From the NCBI RefSeq assembly GCF_052045245.1, contig NZ_JBQEON010000004.1, positions 189,287-253,286 of the forward strand: a DNA stretch of 64,000 nucleotides, in the 5' to 3' direction. The notes below the pieces were generated by a model. That model saw only the letters and a list, made by a program, of their open reading frames with translations, did no database searches and had not been told where the DNA came from. This DNA comes from Burkholderia sp052045245 (GTDB lineage Bacteria > Pseudomonadota > Gammaproteobacteria > Burkholderiales > Burkholderiaceae). The translations under genes were made by a program, and so were the position numbers. Positions 27,869 to 36,885 of this stretch are shown here, one piece after another (positions within the stretch are counted from its first letter, which is position 1; each line of letters begins with the position of its first letter).

Positions 27869-28528
27869 TCAGGCCGCCTTCGCGCGTCGCGCGCGAGCCC
27901 GCCGGTTCGACGCGGCCACCGAATCGCAGGTCGGCATCGCCGCGCCGCCGAGCCCCGCGATCCATGCGCCGGTCGACATCACCGCCGCGAAATTCGACTG
28001 GAACACCACCGAGTACGCGCGGTGAATCGCTTCGGCGCTCGCCACGCCCGCGTCGTTCTCGTACGGCAACGCACCGGTCGCGTCGGCCAGATACTCGACG
28101 GCCAGCCCCGTGTGCGCCGCGTGATAGACCGTCGCCGCATTGCAGTTGTGCGTCATGTAGCCGGCGACCGCGAGCGTGTCGATGCCGTGCGCGTCGAGCC
28201 ATGCGCCAAGATCGGTGCCGGCGAACGCGCTGGCCTGCGCCTTCACGATCAGGTGTGCGTATGGGCGGTCGGCGACGACCGGATGCAGCGCGACGCCGTC
28301 GGTGCCCGGCGCGAAGATCGGCGCGCCCGCAGGCGCGACGTGCTGGACGACGATCACCGGCACGCCGGCCGCGTGCGCGGCGTCGATCGCACGGCCGATG
28401 TTCGCGAGCGATGCGTCGACGGGCGGATATTCGATCGGCAGGTTGCCCGTCACGTATTCGTTCTGGACATCGATCACGATCAGCGCACGACGGGAAACGG
28501 AAGAGGACGGCGACGCGGCATTCGACAT
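27869..28528 (-). CDS. Isochorismatase-like cysteine hydrolase
   Basis: 219-aa hydrolase of the nicotinamidase/isochorismatase superfamily. The catalytic triad is visible: Asp20 (LIVIDVQNEY), Lys96 (IVKAQASAF) and Cys129 (GYMTHNCNAATVYHA). The start at 28528 has a GGAG site. It is divergent from a GlxA-type regulator with 148 bp between them, a common pairing in which the regulator controls the hydrolase. The substrate, probably a small amide, cannot be read from the sequence. Confidence 0.88.
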   Translation of the reverse strand: MSNAASPSSSVSRRALIVIDVQNEYVTGNLPIEYPPVDASLANIGRAIDAAHAAGVPVIVVQHVAPAGAPIFAPGTDGVALHPVVADRPYAHLIVKAQASAFAGTDLGAWLDAHGIDTLAVAGYMTHNCNAATVYHAAHTGLAVEYLADATGALPYENDAGVASAEAIHRAYSVVFQSNFAAVMSTGAWIAGLGGAAMPTCDSVAASNRRARARRAKAA

Positions 28529-28621
28529 GGCAGGCTCCGGTTCGGCGCCGCCCCGCTCCGGAACGGGGCGGCCAGCAGCGCGATGCGATGCATTGTCCGA
28601 CCGCATCGCGTCCGCGGACAG

Positions 28622-28656
28622 TGGCCCGATTGCCATTCTTCGATAGAATCGGGCCA
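28622..28656. promoter_or_regulatory. 10-bp inverted repeat in the divergent promoter region
   Basis: TGGCCCGATT (28622-28631) and AATCGGGCCA (28647-28656) are perfect inverted copies around a 15-nt centre. The repeat ends 20 bp before the regulator's start codon and is 94 bp from the hydrolase start. It is a good candidate operator for the AraC-type regulator beside it, or a leader hairpin. Confidence 0.45.
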
Positions 28657-28676
28657 TCGCCATTCCGGAGCCCGCC

Positions 28677-29678
28677 ATGCGCGCCGCTGCGTCGTCCGTT
28701 GCCCCCGCCCCGACCGTCGTCGCCGTGATCGCGTACGACGGCATCAGCCCGTTCCACCTGTCGGTGCCGTCCGTCGTGTTCGGCAAGGAGCGCGATGCGG
28801 CCGCGGCGCCCACGTTCGAGTTCCGCGTATGCTCGGCCGAGCGCGGCCCGCTGTCGACCACCGGCGGCTTCACGATCACCGCGCCGCACGGGCTCGACGC
28901 GCTCGACGACGCCGACATCGTCATCGTGCCGGCTTGGCGCGATCCGGACGAAGCGCCGCCGGGGGACATGGTCGATGCGGTGCGCGCGGCGGCCGCGCGC
29001 GGCGCGCAGGTCGTCGGCCTGTGCCTCGGCGCGTACGTGCTCGCCGCGGCCGGGCTGCTCGACGGGCGGCCGGCCACGACGCACTGGGCATGGGCCGACG
29101 ACTTCGCGCAACGCTTTCCGCGCGTGAAGCTCGACCCCGACGTGCTGTACGTCGACGACGGCAATCTGATGACGTCGGCCGGCACGGCCGCGGGGCTCGA
29201 CTGCTGCCTGCATGTCGTGCGGCGGCGCTTCGGCTCGGACGCCGCGAACCAGATCGCGCGCCGCCTCGTGATCCCGCCGCACCGCCAGGGCGGCCAGGCG
29301 CAATACGTGCCGCAACCCGTCGCCGCGCATCCGCGCGACGCGCGGCTCGCGGGCCTGCTCGACTGGGTGCGCGCGCATCTCGACGTCGCACATGGCGTCG
29401 ACTCGCTCGCCGAACGCGTGCTGATGAGCCGGCGCACGTTCACGCGCCACTTCCGTCAGGCCACGGGCACGACCGTCACCGCGTGGCTGCAGGCCGAGCG
29501 TCTCACGCGGGCGCAACATCTGCTGGAAACCACCGGTCAATCGATCGACGCGATCGCGCAAGCGGCCGGCTATGGCTCGAGCGTGTCGCTGCGCCAGCAT
29601 TTCGCGGGCGCGCTCGGCACGTCGCCGTCGGCGTATCGAAGGGAATTTCGCGGCGCCGGCCCCGACGCGCGGTCGTGA
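28677..29678 (+). CDS. GlxA-family AraC-type transcriptional regulator
   Basis: 333-aa regulator with an N-terminal DJ-1/PfpI-like (class I glutamine amidotransferase-like) domain, about residues 13-190, including GLCLGAYVLAAAG, followed by two AraC helix-turn-helix motifs (SLAERVLMSRRTFTRHFRQ and IDAIAQAAGYGSSVSLRQHF). Family members respond to small amines or other nitrogen metabolites. The divergent isochorismatase-like hydrolase is the likely target. Confidence 0.9.
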   Translation: MRAAASSVAPAPTVVAVIAYDGISPFHLSVPSVVFGKERDAAAAPTFEFRVCSAERGPLSTTGGFTITAPHGLDALDDADIVIVPAWRDPDEAPPGDMVDAVRAAAARGAQVVGLCLGAYVLAAAGLLDGRPATTHWAWADDFAQRFPRVKLDPDVLYVDDGNLMTSAGTAAGLDCCLHVVRRRFGSDAANQIARRLVIPPHRQGGQAQYVPQPVAAHPRDARLAGLLDWVRAHLDVAHGVDSLAERVLMSRRTFTRHFRQATGTTVTAWLQAERLTRAQHLLETTGQSIDAIAQAAGYGSSVSLRQHFAGALGTSPSAYRREFRGAGPDARS

Positions 29679-29732
29679 CCGCCGCGCCGCCATCGCCGGG
29701 CGGCCGGGCCAAGCGCGGGCGGGCGCGGTTGC

Positions 29733-30440
29733 TCAGCCGCCGTTGATCCAGCGCGCCGCATACAGCAGCAGCGCGACGAACACGATGATCGCCGCCCATG
29801 CCCAGACAGGCAGCGGGCCCGATTCGCGCTGATGGACCGCACTGGCCGCGCGACCGCTCAGCGCGCCGCCGAGGTGCGGCAGCGGCCGCTTCGCCGCAGC
29901 CATCAGCGACGCCGGCCGCAGGAACACATGCTGGCGACGCTGCGCGCCGGCGCGCGCGCGGTTCGGTACGAGACCGTGCTTCGCCTGCACGACCGCGCAG
30001 AATTCGCGGAAGAAATCGTCGGCCCACTCGCGCAACGCATTCTCGATCTGCCGGGTCGGCAGTTCGGCGAGCGGCCCGCTCGCCGTCGTCCACACCACGT
30101 ACTCGATGCGCGTCGCGTCGGCGTCATCGCCGTCCGGCAGCAGCATGACCTCGACCTGGCCGCGCAGTGCGCCGAGGCCGTCGGCCCGCGCCTTGAAGTT
30201 GAGCACGCGACGCGGCTGCCCTTGCGCATCGCCCTGCTCGCTCGCCGAATGCACGCGCACGTCGTAGCGCGCACGCAGCGGACCGAGCGGCACCGTGATC
30301 GTCAGCGCGAACTCGCCGTGCGCGAGCTTCACGAACGATTCGCAATGATCGAAGCTCGCCCGCAGCAACGCGAGATCCTCGAGCGCCTCCCGCACGACAG
30401 CCGGCGCGAGCGGTACGCGTAACGTGTCGTTCAGTTCCAT
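29733..30440 (-). CDS. CoxG-like SRPBCC protein with a C-terminal membrane anchor
   Basis: 235-aa protein. Residues 1-150 look like the CoxG/SRPBCC ligand-binding fold (MELNDTLRVPLAPAVVREAL, GEFALTITVPLGPL, GLGALRGQVEVML). After a basic linker it ends in a single transmembrane helix (VWAWAAIIVFVALLLYAARW). CoxG proteins help anchor or mature molybdenum hydroxylases, but no such enzyme is encoded nearby. The start at 30440 has GGAGG. It is 28 bp after the DUF427 gene and probably cotranscribed. Function unknown. Confidence 0.75.
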   Translation of the reverse strand: MELNDTLRVPLAPAVVREALEDLALLRASFDHCESFVKLAHGEFALTITVPLGPLRARYDVRVHSASEQGDAQGQPRRVLNFKARADGLGALRGQVEVMLLPDGDDADATRIEYVVWTTASGPLAELPTRQIENALREWADDFFREFCAVVQAKHGLVPNRARAGAQRRQHVFLRPASLMAAAKRPLPHLGGALSGRAASAVHQRESGPLPVWAWAAIIVFVALLLYAARWINGG

Positions 30441-30468
30441 GATGCCTCCCCGATGAACGCGCGCCGCA

Positions 30469-30828
30469 TCAGGATGTCTCGATGAGACTGTCGACCCGCG
30501 CGACATCGAAGGCGACGTAGTGCGCAAGCGCGGACGCGGCCGCCCCCGGTTCCTCGTAGCTCCATGCGGCGCTCTCGATCACGCCGTCTTCGGTCTGCAA
30601 GTCGAAATACACGGCCTGGCCTCTCAACGGGCAGGCCGTCGTGACGTTCGACTTCACAAGCCGGTGCATGTTGACGTCGCCGCGCGGCAGGTAATGGATG
30701 TCCGGCAGGCCGGATTCGCGCACGGTCAGCGCGCCGTGCGAATCGGCGTACGTGATGCCGCGATGAATCACCCGCACGCGATGGCGGTTCGGCACGATTT
30801 CGAGGCGAGGGTCGGCGGCATCGGACAT
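30469..30828 (-). CDS. DUF427 family protein
   Basis: 119-aa cytoplasmic protein of the DUF427 family, recognised from HYLPRGDVNMHRL, TTACPLRGQAVYFDL and WSYEEP. The conserved family residues suggest a small beta-rich fold; no reaction is established. It sits between a small exported protein and the CoxG-like gene on the same strand. Confidence 0.82.
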   Translation of the reverse strand: MSDAADPRLEIVPNRHRVRVIHRGITYADSHGALTVRESGLPDIHYLPRGDVNMHRLVKSNVTTACPLRGQAVYFDLQTEDGVIESAAWSYEEPGAAASALAHYVAFDVARVDSLIETS

Positions 30829-30874
30829 CGTTTTTCCTCAGGGCGGCCCGGCAGGCGAGCCGGGCGCAGGAAAC

Positions 30875-30902
30875 GAAAAAGCCACGGCACGGGGCCGTGG
30901 CT
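30875..30902 (-). terminator. Rho-independent terminator after the exported carboxypeptidase-regulatory-like gene
   Basis: AGCCACGGC (30880-30888) pairs with GCCGTGGCT (30894-30902). On the minus strand five T residues follow the stem. It separates the gene at 30962 from the DUF427/CoxG pair. Confidence 0.8.
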
Positions 30903-30961
30903 CTCATTATGGGCGAAAGTTGGTCCGATTGCGCGACCCGGGCCGGCTCGCGCGCGACGCG

Positions 30962-31396
30962 CTACTGCGCACTCCACTGGAACGCGGCCTTGGCGCCGCC
31001 GTTCGCGCCGACCGTGACGGCGCGCGATTCGTCGCTGCCCTGGTATGACGCATGCACGGTGTAACGCCCCGGCGGCAGCTTCACGAGCATGTACGGCCCG
31101 CGCGCGTCCGTCTTCAGCAACTCGGTGCCCTTGCCGTCGACGATCCGCACATGAACGTCGGCCAGGTACTCGCCGCCCTTGCCGGTGAAGCGCAGCGCGA
31201 GCGGCCACGCCGCTTCGTTGTGCTCGAAGGCTGTCGATTGATCCTTGCCGATGCCCCCTGACACATAGCTGACATCGCCCTGCTGGCTCGCCGCCGGCAA
31301 TTCGTCCGATTGCGCGTACGCGCCGGGCGCGGCGGCGAGGCCGGCGGCCAGCGCCGCGGCGGCGGCAATTCGGGACACATTGCGTAGATATTGCAT
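30962..31396 (-). CDS. Small exported protein with carboxypeptidase-regulatory-like domain
   Basis: 144 aa. A signal peptide ends at GAYAQ (about residue 29). The mature part has a beta-sandwich pattern ending in GPYMLVKLPPGRYTVHASYQG, as in carboxypeptidase regulatory-like domains. The ATG at 31396 has GGAGAG upstream. It is located 93 bp after the serine protease gene and ends in its own terminator. It is probably periplasmic; function unknown. Confidence 0.75.
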   Translation of the reverse strand: MQYLRNVSRIAAAAALAAGLAAAPGAYAQSDELPAASQQGDVSYVSGGIGKDQSTAFEHNEAAWPLALRFTGKGGEYLADVHVRIVDGKGTELLKTDARGPYMLVKLPPGRYTVHASYQGSDESRAVTVGANGGAKAAFQWSAQ

Positions 31397-31489
31397 GGCT
31401 CTCTCCTTTCGGGTCGGAACACAGCACTACGGGCCGAACGCCGGCGGCGCCCGCGAGGGCCGGCCAGGCCGGCCCGCAACGGCCGCCGG

Positions 31490-32977
31490 TCAGCTCAGGT
31501 CGACCGGCACGAAGATCTGTGCATTATCGCGCTGGATCAAGAGAGCAAGACTGTTGCCTGCTCCCTTGACCGCATCGCGCAACTGCTCGGGGCTCGTGAC
31601 CGGGCGGCCGTTGACCGCGAGGATCACGTCGCCGGGCTGGATGCCCGCGCTGGCTGCCGGGCCGCCGGCCTGCTGCACGATCAGCCCGTGCGACAGGTTG
31701 GCGGCGCTGCGCTCCTGCGGCGTGAGCGGACGCACCGCGACGCCGAGGCGCCCCTGCTCGACGGGGCCGCCGTCGTTCGACGCCAGCTTCGCGTCGGTCA
31801 TCGCGCCGAGCGTCACGCTGATCGACTTCTTCGACTTGTCGCGCCACACCTGCAGGTCGGCCTTCGAGCCCGGCTTCAGGTTCGCGATCTGCGCGGGCAG
31901 CGACGTGGAATCGGCGACCGGCGAACCGTTGACCGACAGGATCACGTCGCCCGGCTGCAGGCCGGCCTTCGCGGCCGGGCCGTGCGGGTCGACCGAGCTG
32001 ACGAGCGCGCCGTCCGGCTTCTGCAGCCCGAACGAGCTCGCGAGCGTCTGGTTCAGCCCCTGCACGGCGACGCCGAGACGGCCGCGGCTCACGTGGCCCG
32101 TCTTCACGAGTTCATCCTTGACCTTGATCGCCTCGTTGATCGGGATCGCGAACGACAGGCCCTGGAAGCCGCCCGTCTGCGAGTAGATCATCGAGTTGAT
32201 GCCGATCACCTCGCCCTGCAGGTTGAACAGCGGGCCGCCCGAGTTGCCGGGGTTCACCGGCACGTCGGTCTGGATGAACGGCGTGTAGTTCTCGTCGGGC
32301 AGCGCGCGCGATTTCGCGCTGATGATGCCGGACGTGACCGTGTTGTCGAAGCCGTACGGCGAACCGATCGCGACGACCCACTGGCCGACCTTGCTTTGCG
32401 CCGGGTCGCCGATCTTCACGGTCGGCAGGCCGCTTGCGTCGATCTTCAGCACCGCGACGTCGGACTGCTTGTCGGAGCCGACGACCTTCGCCTTGTACTC
32501 GCGCTTGTCGGTCAGCTTGACCGTCACGACGTTCGCGCCGTCGATCACGTGCGCGTTGGTGAGGATGTACCCGTCGGTGCTGACGATGAATCCCGAACCG
32601 AGGCTCGCGCTCGGCTGGTCGTCCGGCTGCGCGTCGCCGCCCATGCCCGGCGGCACCTGGCCGTAGAAGTGCTTGAAGAACTGGTAGAACGGGTCGCTCG
32701 GATCCATCGGCAACTGCGGCTGCTGCGCCCGTCGCGACACCTGCTTCACGACGTGCTTGGCACTGATGTTCACGACCGCCGGGCCGTAGGTCTCGACCAG
32801 CCCGGAGAAATCGGGGATGCCGGTCTTGGCCGCGGCCTCGGCCGGCATCAGCGCGGCGGCCTGTGCGGGCGTGATGATCTGCGGATCGGCACGGCGGGTG
32901 CCTGCGACATAGCCGGCGGACAGGGCAGCCGCCACGGCGACCGCGACGGCGCCGCGCGCAAGGAATCGGGTGTTCAT
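31490..32977 (-). CDS. mucD: Periplasmic serine protease, DegP/DegQ/MucD family
   Basis: HtrA-type protease/chaperone, 495 aa. After an N-terminal signal or anchor (about residues 1-25), the trypsin-like domain holds His143 (TNAHV), Asp173 (SDVAVL) and Ser246 (GNSGGPL). Two PDZ domains follow (GRLGVAVQGLNQTL and GRLGVAVRPLTPQE). It degrades or refolds damaged envelope proteins. The start at 32977 has a strong GAGGAGG site. It lies 176 bp downstream of a two-component system, and a PmrA/QseB-type direct repeat precedes it. Confidence 0.93.
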   Translation of the reverse strand: MNTRFLARGAVAVAVAAALSAGYVAGTRRADPQIITPAQAAALMPAEAAAKTGIPDFSGLVETYGPAVVNISAKHVVKQVSRRAQQPQLPMDPSDPFYQFFKHFYGQVPPGMGGDAQPDDQPSASLGSGFIVSTDGYILTNAHVIDGANVVTVKLTDKREYKAKVVGSDKQSDVAVLKIDASGLPTVKIGDPAQSKVGQWVVAIGSPYGFDNTVTSGIISAKSRALPDENYTPFIQTDVPVNPGNSGGPLFNLQGEVIGINSMIYSQTGGFQGLSFAIPINEAIKVKDELVKTGHVSRGRLGVAVQGLNQTLASSFGLQKPDGALVSSVDPHGPAAKAGLQPGDVILSVNGSPVADSTSLPAQIANLKPGSKADLQVWRDKSKKSISVTLGAMTDAKLASNDGGPVEQGRLGVAVRPLTPQERSAANLSHGLIVQQAGGPAASAGIQPGDVILAVNGRPVTSPEQLRDAVKGAGNSLALLIQRDNAQIFVPVDLS

Positions 32978-33020
32978 CGTAGGACCTCCTCTTTGATAGG
33001 TCGCAGCGTAACGACCCTGA

Positions 33021-33037
33021 CTTAAAGGAGGCTTAAT
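33021..33037 (-). promoter_or_regulatory. PmrA/QseB-type direct repeat upstream of the protease gene
   Basis: On the minus strand the sequence is ATTAAGCCTCCTTTAAG: two TTAA-centred hexamers 11 bp apart, matching exactly the HTTAAK-N5-HTTAAK consensus known for PmrA-type OmpR regulators. It ends 43 nt before the mucD ATG, in a short A+T-rich patch. The response regulator encoded at 34504-35166 is the obvious candidate to bind it. Confidence 0.6.
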
Positions 33038-33153
33038 CGGCCTTGAGTCGGGCCTGGGCCTGCTCCCGCCCATCACGCACGTTCCGCCGTCCGGACCGAA
33101 TCATGCGAGGAGCCGGCCCCAGGCCGCCGTCGGCGCCCTGACGGCGCCGTTCT

Positions 33154-34500
33154 TCATACGGATTCGGACGCCTGCGGCGCCGGCGCCCGCAGCTCGGCAT
33201 CGAGGAACACGACGCTCACGAGCAGGCCGCCCGCGGCCGCGTCGCCGAGCGACACCGTCGCGCCCTGCTGCGCCGCGACGCGCTTGACGATCGCGAGCCC
33301 GAGCCCGCTGCCCGACACGTCGGTGCGCGCCCGCGCGGAGCTGTCGCGGTAGAAGCGGTCGAACACGCGCTCGCGTTCGTCGGCCGGAATGCCGGGCCCG
33401 CTGTCGCCGATCTGCACACACGCGCGGCCGGCTGCATCGCACGTCAGCGACACGTCGATGCGACCGCCGTCGGGCGTGTACTTCACCGCGTTGTCGAGCA
33501 GGTTGCCGAACATCACGCGCAGCGCGCCGACGTCCGCGACGACCGTCGCCGCGCGCGTCTCCTCGAAGCCGAGATCGATGTGGTGCCGTTGCGCGAGCGG
33601 TGCATGCGCGGCCACGCATTCGACCAGCAGCGCCTGCAGGTCGACCGGCTCACGCATCGTCGCGCCGTCGGGTTCGGCGCGCGCGAGCGCGAGCAGCTGC
33701 TCGGCGAGACGCGTCGCGCGCGTGACGCCGTCCTGCAGATCCGCGACCGCCTCGCGGCGCGACGTGTCGTCCTTCGCGCGTGCGACGAGCTGCGCCTGGA
33801 TCTGCACGGCCGCGAGCGGCGTGCGCAGTTCGTGCGCGGCATCGGCGACGAACGCCTTCTGCGTGTCGAGCGCCGCCGACAGTCGCGCAAGCAACCCGTT
33901 CAGCGCGCGCACGAGCGGCTGCACCTCGAGCGGCAGGCGCGCATCGGGCAACGGATCGAGCGCCTCCGGCCGGCGCGCCTCGACCGCGTGCGTCACGCGG
34001 GCCAGCGGCGCGAGCCCGCGCCCGACGATCACCCAGACCGCCGCGCCAAGGAACGGCAGCAGCACGATCAGCGGCCACAGCGTGCGCAGCGCGACGTTCG
34101 CCGCGAGCCGGTTGCGCACCGACACCGGCTGCGCGAGCTGCACGACGTTGTCGCCGACGATCGCGCCGTACACGCGCCATTCGCCGCGGTCGGTGCGCTC
34201 CGTCGAGAAGCCGAGTTCCGCGCGCGGTGCGATCGGCGCACGCGGATGCGAGAAGTACATCAGCACGCCGTTGCGGTTCCAGATCTGGATCACGATGCCT
34301 TCGTCGCCGTTGGTGCGCGAACCGAACACCTGCGAGAACGGCTCCGACGGCAGCGCCGCGGCGATTTCCTGCAACTGGTAGTCGAACAGCTCGTTCGCCT
34401 CCGCGAGCGCCTGCCGGTAGATCAGCCAGCCCGCGAGACCCACGCCCGCGACGACGATCGCCAGCAGCCAGATCAGCAATTGATGACGAATCGACCTCAC
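33154..34500 (-). CDS. Two-component sensor histidine kinase (PmrB/QseC/TctE type)
   Basis: Inner-membrane sensor kinase, 448 aa. Transmembrane helices lie at about 8-28 and 140-160, enclosing a periplasmic domain of about 110 residues. Then come a HAMP linker, the phospho-acceptor His223 (FVADAAHELRTPLA), the N box (FGNLLDNAVKYTPDGG) and the G boxes (DSGPGIP, GSGLGLAIVKR). The start is GTG at 34500, three bases after the response regulator stop, with AAGGA inside that gene's end. It pairs with the regulator at 34504. Confidence 0.93.
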   Translation of the reverse strand: MRSIRHQLLIWLLAIVVAGVGLAGWLIYRQALAEANELFDYQLQEIAAALPSEPFSQVFGSRTNGDEGIVIQIWNRNGVLMYFSHPRAPIAPRAELGFSTERTDRGEWRVYGAIVGDNVVQLAQPVSVRNRLAANVALRTLWPLIVLLPFLGAAVWVIVGRGLAPLARVTHAVEARRPEALDPLPDARLPLEVQPLVRALNGLLARLSAALDTQKAFVADAAHELRTPLAAVQIQAQLVARAKDDTSRREAVADLQDGVTRATRLAEQLLALARAEPDGATMREPVDLQALLVECVAAHAPLAQRHHIDLGFEETRAATVVADVGALRVMFGNLLDNAVKYTPDGGRIDVSLTCDAAGRACVQIGDSGPGIPADERERVFDRFYRDSSARARTDVSGSGLGLAIVKRVAAQQGATVSLGDAAAGGLLVSVVFLDAELRAPAPQASESV

Positions 34501-34503
34501 GCG

Positions 34504-35166
34504 TCAGCTTTCCTTGACGACCATGTAACCGAGCCCGCGCACGTTGCGGATCAGGTCCGAACCGAGCTTCTTGCGCAGCGCGTGGATGTAGACCTCGACC
34601 GTGTTGCTGCCGATCTCCTCGCCCCAGCCGTACATCTTCTCCTCGAGCTGGCTCTTCGACAGCACCGCGCCGGGCCGCGCGAGCAGCGCTTCGAGCAGCG
34701 CGAACTCGCGCGCGGACAACGCGACGGGCGCACCGTCGAGCGTCACCTGGTGCGACGCCGGATCGAGCGTCAGCGCGCCGTGGCGGATCAGCGACTCGCT
34801 GCGCCCCGCCTGGCGGCGGATCAGCGCGCGCATCCGCGCGCCCAGTTCGTCGAGGTCGAACGGCTTGACGAGGTAGTCGTCGGCGCCCGCGTCGAGGCCT
34901 TTCACGCGATCGGCAACCGCATCGCGCGCGGTGACGATCAGCACCGGCAACGACAGCCCGCGCGCGCGCAGCGTGCGCAGCACGTCGATGCCGTCGCGCT
35001 TCGGCAGGCCGAGATCGAGCAGCAGCAGGTCGTACGTCTCGCCGCCGAGCGCCGTGAGCGCCGCGTCGCCGTCCTGCACCCAGTCGACCGCGAAGCCATC
35101 GGCACGCAGCGCCTTGCGCACGCCTTCGGCAATCATTCGATCGTCTTCAACTAGCAGAATCCGCAT
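34504..35166 (-). CDS. OmpR-family response regulator
   Basis: 220-aa regulator. The receiver domain has the acidic pocket (VEDD, residues 6-9), phospho-acceptor Asp51 and Lys in DYLVKPF; the OmpR winged helix is in the C-terminal half (LLEALLARPGAVLSKSQLEEKMYG, TVEVYIHALRKKLG). This linker and winged-helix sequence is of the QseB/PmrA/TctD type. It is transcribed with the kinase, divergent from the PBP4 gene. Confidence 0.93.
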   Translation of the reverse strand: MRILLVEDDRMIAEGVRKALRADGFAVDWVQDGDAALTALGGETYDLLLLDLGLPKRDGIDVLRTLRARGLSLPVLIVTARDAVADRVKGLDAGADDYLVKPFDLDELGARMRALIRRQAGRSESLIRHGALTLDPASHQVTLDGAPVALSAREFALLEALLARPGAVLSKSQLEEKMYGWGEEIGSNTVEVYIHALRKKLGSDLIRNVRGLGYMVVKES

Positions 35167-35349
35167 CGGAACCGGAACCCATGGGTTGAGTAAAACATGG
35201 CAACCATTGTAGCGCCGCGCATCGCGGGCGCTCCCTGCAATGCAACAGAAAGGCGAATTGCAAGGGGCGCGTGCGGACTTGTCTCTACAATGTGCGCTCC
35301 GGCGCCGCGCGCGCCCTGCCCGAGCCCCGTGCCTTTCCCGTATTTGCCC

Positions 35350-36885
35350 ATGCCGATTTCCGATCTTTCCGCCCGGCTCGCCCCCCGCGCCCGCTTCTGC
35401 CTGCGGGCGGCCGCCGTCGTCGCCACCTGCACGGCCCTTGCGTTCGCACCGTCCGCGCAAGCCCGCAAGAAGCCCCACAAGGAAGCGCGCAAGACCGCCG
35501 TCGTGTCGCCGGCCGCACGCGCGGCCGGCCTGCCGGCGTCCGTGCTGGTCGCGCTGCAGCGCGCGAAGGTGCCGGCCTCGGCGATGAGCGTCGTGGTCGA
35601 GCGTGTCGGCAATCCCGAGCCGCTGATCGCATGGAACGCGGACCGGCCGATGCTGCCGGCGTCGACGATGAAGCTCGTGACGACCTTCTCCGGCCTGTCG
35701 ATCCTCGGCCCCGACTTCCGCTGGCGCACCACCGCGTATGCGGACGGCCCGGTCGACCCGGACGGCACGCTGCAGGGCAACCTGTACATCAAGGGCACCG
35801 GCGATCCGAAGCTCGTGCCCGAAGAACTGATCGACCTGGTCGACAAGATCCGCAAGGCGGGCATCAAGCGCGTGGCCGGCGGCCTCGTGCTCGACAAGAG
35901 CTACTTCGCCGCGTCGACGCGCGACTTGCCGTCGTTCGACGACGACGTGAGCGCGCCGTACAACGTCGGCCCCGATCCGCTGCTGTACGCGTTCAAGGCC
36001 GTGTCGTTCACGGTCACGCCGGGCGACGACGGCAAGGTCGCCGTCGACGTGCTGCCGCCGCTCGCGAACCTGTCGATCGACAACCAGCTGGTCGAAGGCT
36101 CGGGCTCGTGCAGCGCGGCCGCCGCGGCCGCACGCCCGACGCTGTCGGCCGGCGGCGGCGGGCTCATGACCGCTTCGTTCGCCGGCGACTATCCGCTGCG
36201 CTGCGGCGCGCACACGACCAACCTCGCGATCCTCGACCACACGACGTTCTTCGCGCGCGGCTTCCTTGCGCTGTGGCAGCAGGACGGCGGCACGATCGCG
36301 GGCCCGGTCAGCGAAGGCAAGGTGCCGACCACCGCGCGGCCGCTCGCCGTCCACCACAGCCCCGTGCTCGGCAGCATCGTCTACGACATCAACAAGTTCA
36401 GCAACAACGTGATGGCGCGCAACCTGTTCCTGACGATCGGCGCGGTGGCCGGCAAGCCGCCCGCGACGCCCGAGCAATCGAGCCGCGCGATTCATGCGTT
36501 CCTGCAGAAAAGCGGGATCGCGATGCCGGACCTCGAGCTCGAGAACGGCTCGGGCCTGTCGCGCAACGAGCACGTGAGCGCGCTGTCGCTCGCCGCGCTG
36601 CTGCAGGCCGCGAATGCGAGCCCGGTCGCGCAGGCATTCATCGATTCGCTGCCGATCGCCGGCATCGACGGCACGATGAAGAACCGCCTGACCAACGCCG
36701 GCGTGCTCGGCAACGCGCACATCAAGACCGGCACGCTGCGCGACGTGCGTGCGATCGCGGGCTACGTGGCGGGTGCCGACGGCCAGAGCTACATCGTCGT
36801 CAGCTTCATCAACAACGATCACGCCGAAGCCGCGCGCGCCGCGCACGACACGCTGCTCGAGTGGATCTACGCGGGCGCGCACTGA
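35350..36885 (+). CDS. dacB: D-alanyl-D-alanine carboxypeptidase/endopeptidase, PBP4
   Basis: Periplasmic class C penicillin-binding protein, 511 aa, that trims or cleaves peptidoglycan cross-links. The active-site motifs are ASTMK with Ser105 and Lys108, SNN in YDINKFSNNVMARN, and KTG in HIKTGTL. A signal peptide covers about residues 12-38. I chose the ATG at 35350 because it directly precedes the signal peptide; the frame is open back to 35197 but without a ribosome site. The divergent region with the two-component system is 183 bp. Confidence 0.92.
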   Translation: MPISDLSARLAPRARFCLRAAAVVATCTALAFAPSAQARKKPHKEARKTAVVSPAARAAGLPASVLVALQRAKVPASAMSVVVERVGNPEPLIAWNADRPMLPASTMKLVTTFSGLSILGPDFRWRTTAYADGPVDPDGTLQGNLYIKGTGDPKLVPEELIDLVDKIRKAGIKRVAGGLVLDKSYFAASTRDLPSFDDDVSAPYNVGPDPLLYAFKAVSFTVTPGDDGKVAVDVLPPLANLSIDNQLVEGSGSCSAAAAAARPTLSAGGGGLMTASFAGDYPLRCGAHTTNLAILDHTTFFARGFLALWQQDGGTIAGPVSEGKVPTTARPLAVHHSPVLGSIVYDINKFSNNVMARNLFLTIGAVAGKPPATPEQSSRAIHAFLQKSGIAMPDLELENGSGLSRNEHVSALSLAALLQAANASPVAQAFIDSLPIAGIDGTMKNRLTNAGVLGNAHIKTGTLRDVRAIAGYVAGADGQSYIVVSFINNDHAEAARAAHDTLLEWIYAGAH

